Positions 57,600-64,000 of a DNA stretch of 64,000 bases are shown here, piece after piece. Position numbers and translations under genes: made by a program. Every line of letters begins with the position of its first letter. Position 1 is the stretch's first letter. This DNA is from Beroe forskalii (lineage: Eukaryota; Ctenophora; Nuda; Beroida; Beroidae). The DNA lies in NCBI GenBank assembly GCA_011033025.1, contig WFMF01000024.1, forward strand, positions 434,001 through 498,000. Reading direction: 5' to 3'. The notes beneath the pieces are model-generated. The model did no database searches. It saw only the letters and a list, made by a program, of their open reading frames with translations, and was not told where the DNA came from.

Positions 57600-59762
57600 A
57601 GAATACGCTGCTGTTACAGCGTTACGCTGCTGTTACAGCGTTACGCTGCTGTTACAGCGTTACGCTGCTGTTACAGCGTTATACTGCTGTTACAGCGTTA
57701 CGCTGCTGTAACAGCGTTACGCTGCTGTAACAGCGTTACGCTGCTGTAACAGCGTTACGCTGCTGTAACAGCGTTACGCTGCTCAACATGGCGTTACGCT
57801 GCTGCCTCAGCGTTACGCTGCTGCTGTTAACGTTACGCTGCTGTAACAACTTTACGCTGCTGTAACAGCGTTACGCTGCTATGGCGCAACGTTACGCTGC
57901 TGTAACAACGCGTTACGCTGCTGTAACAGCGTTACGCTGCTGTAACAACGTTACGCTGCTGTAACGTTACGCTGCTGTATTTACGCTGCTGTAACAGCAG
58001 TACGCTGCTGTAACAACGTTACGCTGCTGTAACAGCGTTACGCTGCTGTAACAACGTTACGCTGCTGCTGCCAACAGCGTTATGCTGCTGTAACAGCGTT
58101 ACGCTGCTGTAACAGCGTTACGCTGCTGCTTCCAAACGTTACGCTGCTGTAACAGCGTTACGCTGCTGTAACAACGTTACGCTGCTGCAACAACGTTACG
58201 CTGCTGTAGTAACGTTACGCTGCTGTAACAGCGTTACGCTGCTGTAACAACATTACGCTGCTGTAACAGCGTTACGCTGCTGTAACAACGTTACGCTGCT
58301 GTAACAGCGTTACGCTGCTGTAACAACGTTACGCTGCTGTAACAGCGTTACGCTGCTGCTTAACAACGTTACGCTGCTGTAACAACGTTACGCTGCTGTA
58401 ACAACACCGCTGCTGTAACAGCGTTACGCTGCTGTAACAACGTTGCGCTGCTGTAACAGCGTTACGCTGCTGTAACAACGTTACGCTGCTGTAACAGCGT
58501 TGCGCTGCTGTAACAGCGTTACGCTGCTGTAACAGCGTTACGCTGCTGTAACAGCGTTGCTGTAACGTTACGCTGCTGTAACAGCGTTACGCTGCTGTAA
58601 CAACGTTACGCTGCTGTAACAGCGTTACGCTGCACTGTAACAACGTTACGCTGCTGCCGCCGGTTACGCTGCTGTAACGTTACGCTGCTGTAACAGCGTT
58701 ACGCTGCTGTAACAGCGTTACGCTGCTGTAACAGCGTTACGCTGCTGTAACAACGTTACGCTGCTGTAACAACGTTACGCTGCTGTAACAGCGTTACGCT
58801 GCTGTAACAACGTTACGCTGCTGTAACAGCGTTACGCTGCTGTAACAGCGTTACGCTGCTGTAACAACGTTACGCTGCTGTAACAGCGTTACGCTGCTGT
58901 AACAGCGTTACGCTGCTGTAACAGCGTTACGCTGCTGTAACGATTACGCTGCGTTACGCTGCTGTAACGTTACGCTGCTGTAACAGCGTTACGCTGCTGT
59001 AACAACGTTACGCTGCTGTAACAACGTTACGCTGCTGTAACAACGTTACGCTGCTGTAACAACGTTACGCTGCTGTAACAACGTTACGCTGCTGTAACAG
59101 CGTTACGCTGCTGTAACAGCGTTACGCTGCTGTAACAGCGTTACGCTGCTGTAGCAACGTTACGCTGCTGTAGCAACGTTACGCTGCTGTAGCAACGTTA
59201 CGCTGCTGTGGCTGGCGTTACGCTGCTGTAATGCAGCATTACGCTGCTGTAACAGCGTTACGCTGCTGTAACAACGTTACGCTGCTGTAACAGCGTTACG
59301 CTGCCCAACAACGTTACGCTGCTGTAACAGCGTTACGCTGCTGTAACAGCGTTTCGCTGTAACAGCGTTACGCTGCTGTAACAACGTTACGCTAACAACG
59401 TTACGCTGCTGTAACAACGTTACGCTGCTGTAACAACGTTACGCTGCTGTAACAGCGTTACGCTGCTGTAACAACGTTACGCTGCTGTAACAACGTTACG
59501 CGCAAACGTTACGCTGCTGTAACAGCGTTACGCTGCTGTAACAGCGTTACGCTACTGTAACAGCGTTACGCTACTGTAACAGCGTTACGCTACTGTAACA
59601 GCGTTACACTGCAGTAACAGCGTTACGATGCAGTAACAGTGTTACGCTGCTGTAACAGTGTTACTGCTGCAGTGACAGCGTTACGCTGCAGTAGCAGTCT
59701 TACGCTGCTGTAAAGTGTAACACCGTTACGCTGCTGTAGTGCTGTAACAGTGTTACGCTGCT
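57600..59762 (+). repeat. 19-bp satellite (GTTACGCTGCTGTAACAGC)n
   Basis: More than 100 units. Each has a CGCTG...CAGCG inverted repeat around CTGTAA. AACAGC and AACAAC variants alternate over long stretches, hinting at a 38-bp dimer; the first five units have TGTTACAGC. Unit decay is strongest after 59580. Confidence 0.95.
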
Positions 59763-59879
59763 TGAAATTTATGAAACTTTGAAGTTTCGAGTCAGGTGAC
59801 CCCTGATCACGTGATTTCCATGAGAAACCCAGCAGTGTACTTAAATTTGCTTTTTACCGAAAATAAAATGTGCTAAATG
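59763..59879. other. Short spacer
   Basis: Downstream flank of the 5S-like sequence. No feature recognised. Confidence 0.35.
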
Positions 59880-60006
59880 AAAAAGGATACAGCACTGGGT
59901 ATTCCCAAGTGGTCACCCATCCAAGTACTAACCCAGTCTGCAGGTGTAATGTTTAACTTCCGAGATCGATCATCGAACGAGATCGGGTGCATTCAACCGA
60001 GTATGG
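59880..60006 (-). rRNA. 5S rRNA-derived sequence (pseudogene or SINE3-type head)
   Basis: Minus strand: GTTGAATGCACCCGATCTCG, GATCTCGGAAGTTAAAC, GGGTTAGTACTTGGATGGGT, GACCACTTGGGAATACCCAG and GTGCTGTATCC, then a T5 run at 59880-59884. The box A and box C regions of the internal Pol III promoter are recognisable (TGGATGGGTGACC intact; box A altered to AGTTAAACATTACACC). The first eight or so 5' bases that should pair with the 3' end are lost in homopolymer-rich sequence, so helix I cannot form. Best read as a 5S pseudogene or 5S-derived SINE rather than an active gene. Confidence 0.8.
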
Positions 60007-60125
60007 TTTTTCGGGTTTTTTCCCCTTTTAAACAGAGGAAAATTTATTTTTTATTTCCAAAAAAAATAAACATTAAATGGTTAGTTTTGGGTTCCCGGTA
60101 TTTCTAAAAAAATTTTCCCTGTTTA
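60007..60125. other. Homopolymer-rich patch
   Basis: Runs such as GGGTTTTTTCCCCTTTT right after the 5S-like sequence. Possible low-accuracy consensus. Confidence 0.4.
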
Positions 60126-60139
60126 AGCAAAAATTGAAA

Positions 60140-60330
60140 GGTCTGCAGGTCAGCAGGTGTGGGCAGTGCTCAGTAGCACCTATCGGATCAGGGAACCTTC
60201 TTCAGCAGTTCAAGTCTATGAGTAGACAGGAGTAGGCAAACCTGGACACGTTTTTCAATTACATGAGTTTGAACAAGTTATTGACAACCGTCAACCGTCA
60301 ACTTTCTACTCATACAATGAAATGGAAATG
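60140..60330 (+). repeat. Diverged repeat, unit 1 of 3
   Basis: Contains AGGTCTGCAGGTCAGC, CTTCAGCAGTTCA and GACAGGAGTAGGCAAACCTG. Units 2 (60655-60830) and 3 (62130-62330) share order and spacing; the gap between 2 and 3 is the Harbinger-like element. Confidence 0.65.
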
Positions 60331-60654
60331 TGATTACTGCATTATTTAATATCTGTCCATTCTATGGTGCTGGTAAGTAGGGGTAGCCCAAGTATCAATT
60401 TTGAGATACATGGGCTTGTTGCCTTCCTTGACATGGGTTTAACTCCAATCATACCCTCAATAATATAGTATAGTGGACTCCATCATATATGATGGAGTCC
60501 ACACCTTCGAACAACCACATGAAGGACATTGCATTTGAGGTCAAAAATTGCGTTTATTTGGGGCTCCTATATTTGCCAACCACATCAAGTCAATTATTTC
60601 AACATTCAAACATATTTATGAAATCTAGCACTGTTTACCTGTTACTCTGTTGGA

Positions 60655-60830
60655 TTGCATTGTGTTGAAAAGGTCTGCATGTGGTAGGTGTGTAAGTACT
60701 TAGTAACTTCAGATCAGGAAACGTACTTCAGCAGTTCACTGAAGTATCAGGCAGGAGACAGGAGTAGACAAACCTGGACAAGTATTACAATTACATGAGT
60801 TTTAACAAATTAATGACCATCAACCTTATA
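60655..60830 (+). repeat. Diverged repeat, unit 2 of 3
   Basis: Contains AAGGTCTGCATGTGG and CAGGAGTAGACAAACCTGG. Ends at the Harbinger-like insertion. Confidence 0.65.
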
Positions 60831-60834
60831 GTTA

Positions 60835-62018
60835 GGGATCGTTCACATATTACGTAATCAGCCGAGGGGGGGAGGGGGTTTCCAAATGATTACGTTTGAT
60901 TACGAGGGGGGGGGGGGGGTTTGGCCAATGATTACGTAATCAAAATATCCAAATTTTCATGAAAATTTCAAGGATTTTTATGAAAATTTCACGAATTTTC
61001 ATGAAAATTTCAAGAATTTTCATAAAAATTTTAAGAATTTTCATGAAAATTTCAAGAATTTTTTATGAAAATTTAAAGGATTTTCGAATTTTTATTACCA
61101 AAAATTATATTAACCATTTGCAGAAAAAATTGTCAAAATTTCAAAATTATGATTAAAACATGATTTACTCTAACTCAATATGGTTCAGAATGTATAGTTC
61201 CTTTAGAATTAGTGCTGCCCATATAGGAGGGATGTACTCCATTCGTTAAACTCTTCCAAACCACTTCAGTGCCTCTTTGTATATAAGGTTTGCTGCTCTG
61301 TGCTTGATCAGAGGTTCGGAGGCCTTTCTTTCCCTAGAGCTCTAGAGTTGATGCCAGAGCATTTCTTGGCGTACTTTTGCAGCTCCATTATCCAGGAATC
61401 AATCTTTTTGATGAAGGTGTAGGAAGCTGCAGTTGTCTGTGAAGTTGCCAGACTCTGATCTGGCACTTAGGGGCTAGGCACTAGGGCTGATCTGGATCTT
61501 GGGTTCTGTCGGCAGATGAGCAGGACACGGATACTGAACTTTGGTTCCATCGGTTTTGAAGGAGGTTGAGGTGGGACCAAGACGTTGATTTCTGGCTCTT
61601 TAGTGGAACTGGGGGCCTCAGGTGTAGAGGAGGAGGAGGATGATCTGTTGGAGGTAAAGGAGGATGATGAGCAGATGAGGATGCCTTGGAGGAAGAGAAA
61701 GAGGAGAAGGTGTCCATCTCATTGTCAGAGGAGTTGTCGTAGGCGAGATTTCCATAAGAAAAACTAAAAGAAGCTTTAAATGTCATCTTCAGGTCGATGA
61801 TTGAATTGAAACACACGATACTGTTCTAATTTTTTGTCAGTTTATACAGTTTTTTTGGTGACGTCAAAAAAACTGAAGGAGGGGGGGGGGGTTGGCCATG
61901 ATTACGTAATATTTTCCGAAAAAGAGGGGGGGTTTGGCCATGATTACGTTTGATTACGGAGGGGGGGAGGGGGGTAAAAAATGACCAAAAATTGATTACG
62001 TAATATGTGAACGATCCC
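60835..62018. mobile_element. Harbinger-like element, 1184 bp, TTA target duplication
   Basis: Perfect inverted ends GGGATCGTTCACATATTACG continuing to GTAATC, flanked by TTA (60832-60834, 62019-62021). The subterminal regions have G-tracts and TGATTACGTAATCA palindromes. A 21-26 bp array of ATGAAAATTTCAAGAATTTT (60953-61090) lies near the left end. No DDE transposase; the only longer frame (61481-61816) is described separately. Confidence 0.85.
61481..61816 (-). CDS. Ser/Pro-rich open frame carried in the Harbinger-like element
   Basis: A 111-residue minus-strand frame. From about residue 10 it reads MTFKASFSFSYGNLAYDNSS, followed by a serine run and a proline-rich stretch. No known domain. 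It could be a captured host exon or chance; low complexity argues for caution. Confidence 0.2.
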   Translation of the reverse strand: MCFNSIIDLKMTFKASFSFSYGNLAYDNSSDNEMDTFSSFSSSKASSSAHHPPLPPTDHPPPPLHLRPPVPLKSQKSTSWSHLNLLQNRWNQSSVSVSCSSADRTQDPDQP

Positions 62019-62129
62019 TTACAATGAATTAATGACATATTCAATATCTGGCAATATTGAAATCTTAAATCTTTCCAGTTTCTTATCTCGAAATGTTACT
62101 CCATGATTATTATAGTTAACCTGTTGCAT

Positions 62130-62330
62130 TGTATTGTATTCAACTGCAAGAAGTCTGCAGCTGCAAGCGGTAGGTAATTTGTAGCTCACATCATATCAGG
62201 GAACCTCCTTCAGCAGTTCAAGGAAGCACCAGTAGACAGGAGTAGGCAAATCTGGACATGTATTACCTACACGAGTTATAACAACTTAACAACCAATAAA
62301 CTTTTAAATAAAATGAAATGACAACTTTCA
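62130..62330 (+). repeat. Diverged repeat, unit 3 of 3
   Basis: Contains GAAGTCTGCAGCTGC, CTTCAGCAGTTCA and GACAGGAGTAGGCAAATCTG, after the Harbinger-like element. Confidence 0.65.
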
Positions 62331-62700
62331 ATTGTAACTATAAGAGCTTTTCAGGGAATTTTTGCCTTTGATGCAGAGCATGAACTGTTGTTAATTTAAA
62401 TTTGTTCATGTCCAAATAAGGAAGCTAGCTTGCATTTATGAAAGGGTTAATTTTTTATGCCACAAACCTGGTTTCACTATGTCATGTGGATGAAGTGGAT
62501 GCAATAATTGCCTCAATCTCTAAAATGAAAGAGTTTTGAATGGTCTATATATTTTCTGGGACATTGCATTATTGTGGCATGACTTTTGTGGCTAAAGGGC
62601 TATGTTGGAGAAGCAGCAGTTACCAATTTAGTAGAGAAAAACCCATAAAATAAAGAATTTCTTTAAAACATCAATGTACAAGCATAGACAAAGAACCTTG
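62331..62700. other. AT-rich spacer
   Basis: No supported feature. Confidence 0.35.
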
Positions 62701-62830
62701 TCACGTCAGGGCACTGAAGGGCACTAGGGCACTACGTTAGGGCACTACGTTAGGGCACTCAAGGGCACTACGTCAGGGCACTGGGGCACTAAGTTAGGGC
62801 ACTTGGGCACTTCGTAATGGCATTCGGTTA
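62701..62830 (+). repeat. Short minisatellite (AGGGCACTACGTT)n
   Basis: About nine irregular units of 12-17 bp with the core AGGGCACT(A)CGT. Confidence 0.8.
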
Positions 62831-64000
62831 GTTGACATGTTCATTCATAAATATGTTTATTTACGGTGTTTATTCACCCTACAGATTTAAGCTGGTTTAC
62901 CAGCTGTATTTTGCGAAAGAACACAGACACAATAATGAACACCTTTGATCAGCACATTCCCCACATTGCATTTACTGCGTAGATTTACAAACCGTTATAG
63001 GTATCACTATCATAGCCAATGTATGTCACGTGATGTTGCTCCGTGAATGGAATGTGGTTAATATGCCCTATGCATTTTTGAGAGTTGTTGCAACTGGCGA
63101 TGTACACCGTGAGTGGTCATCGTGCCTCTTTCGTTCTCCATTTATATTTTGTACATTTTGTATGGTCGATCGTTCAGTGTTCACAGAGTGCATTCTGCCT
63201 ATACTGCCTATACAGAGTGCATTCTGCCTATACTGCTATTTACCTACATTTTGATGAATTGATCTAGTGCTGATTTATACAATGTACCAATTGTAATGAC
63301 AATTGAGCATGTACATACTACATACTTAAATTGATTTAAAGACAGTCAGGGCCGGGTATTTGAGCAGTCATTGGTGGTGTCTGTCTGTGTAACCATGTGT
63401 CATGCCAATGTGTAACTGTAAGCAATGATGGGACGAGGACTTTAACCTCATGATTCATCGTATCTTTTCCCGATGTTTTAACTTTAAGTTTATGATGAGA
63501 CAGCAGAAACAGAGGTTTTCTTTGTATTGTATGTAGTACACCAGCCAGCATACCTATGGCTTCACGGGCACATAAAAATCCTCACCCTCTCATAGAGATC
63601 CCACAAACCCCTCACCTACCACCACTGCAAAATTTCGTCGATTCTCCATTGCCTGAAAACACCAGTGCTCCAGTGGGGCCTTTTTTAGTCCTGTGTCCAG
63701 CCTGTTACCTTTGATATTCCTGATGCCAACTGCTTCGCGGCTGGCGTCAGCAGGACTTATAGCACCAGTCAAAAACATATTCTTATTGCTTTATTGCATG
63801 GATGTTAGTGCACACCCTACTCACTGTGTTTTCACATCATTCATGCACGTACGTACGTCGAACATATACGACAGTTATCTTAATAATAAAGTAAATTCAC
63901 ACGTGAATAATGTTTGTGCGGGCGCACACCATTATATTAGAGCTTGCCAAGGAAATATCAAGAGAAAGAAAGGCTAAGCCGGGCTTAGTCGCGCTGTTGC
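62831..64000. other. Terminal spacer, no secure gene
   Basis: A 25-bp tandem duplication (CAGAGTGCATTCTGCCTATA) is at 63184-63235. A minus-strand frame at 63590-63778 has gene-like composition but no splice site, motif or length to support it. Confidence 0.4.

Noticed and set aside
57600-59762. Possible CRISPR array (short regular repeats)
   Set aside because: Units are contiguous 19-mers with no unique spacers, and the context is a eukaryotic satellite.
59880-60006. Functional 5S rRNA gene
   Set aside because: The 5' strand of helix I is missing and box A is altered, so it is annotated as 5S-derived only.

Overview
The window is animal nuclear DNA, most likely from a marine invertebrate, although the species cannot be named from sequence alone. 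Introns have GT/AG borders, there is an SH2 domain split over small exons, there are duplicated extracellular cysteine-rich module exons, and the transposon mix is metazoan (Ty3/gypsy, Penelope-like, LINE, hAT-like and PIF/Harbinger-like elements, many foldback MITEs). Two runs of exactly 100 N (31254-31353 and 52440-52539) look like scaffold joins. Gene density is very low: most long reading frames are translated repeats.

Single-copy coding content is confined to four places. (1) 35-891, minus strand: two tandem copies of an about 72-residue cysteine-rich, PAN/apple-like module exon, both in phase 1-1. (2) 11918-13938, plus strand: a serine/lysine-rich protein of about 446-454 residues with three KAA(K/R)xLG(I/L) repeats and two possible 3' ends. 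(3) 14566-16464, minus strand: three exons of an SH2 domain, convergent with gene 2, with a 1-kb MITE in an intron. (4) 52548-52808, minus strand: a candidate first exon with a signal peptide, cut off by the second gap.

The rest is layered repeats. 1-5 kb: a SINE-like repeat in four head-to-tail copies and several MITEs. 6523-10491: a foldback element whose inverted arms are about 175-bp tandem units, with a nested MITE and LINE fragment. 16993-23273: a 6.3-kb element with 28-bp terminal inverted repeats sitting inside a 16-bp minisatellite and carrying its own arrays. 23.8-36.6 kb: a 20-bp array and its flank, repeated in inverted orientation on either side of the first gap; the left arm alone carries a rearranged gypsy element (25218-27955), a 1785-bp element with 8-bp target duplications and a 477-bp insertion. 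36.65-42.29 kb: a direct 1.2-kb duplication containing a 356-bp hairpin. 42.8-51.3 kb: three GC-rich MITEs with 10-bp target duplications (one inside a LINE reverse transcriptase), Harbinger-like MITEs and a hAT-like element filled with minisatellite. 54.7-57.0 kb: a decayed reverse transcriptase. 57.6-59.76 kb: a 19-bp satellite of more than 100 copies, followed by a 5S-rRNA-derived sequence. 60.8-62.0 kb: another Harbinger-like element.

I found no gene cluster acting as one system. The most unusual biology is in the mobile elements: a family of 82-92 bp foldback elements with perfect 10-bp target duplications, and repeated association of terminal-inverted-repeat elements with internal minisatellite arrays. 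Part of the structure (the palindrome at the gap, the homopolymer-rich patches) may be assembly artefact.
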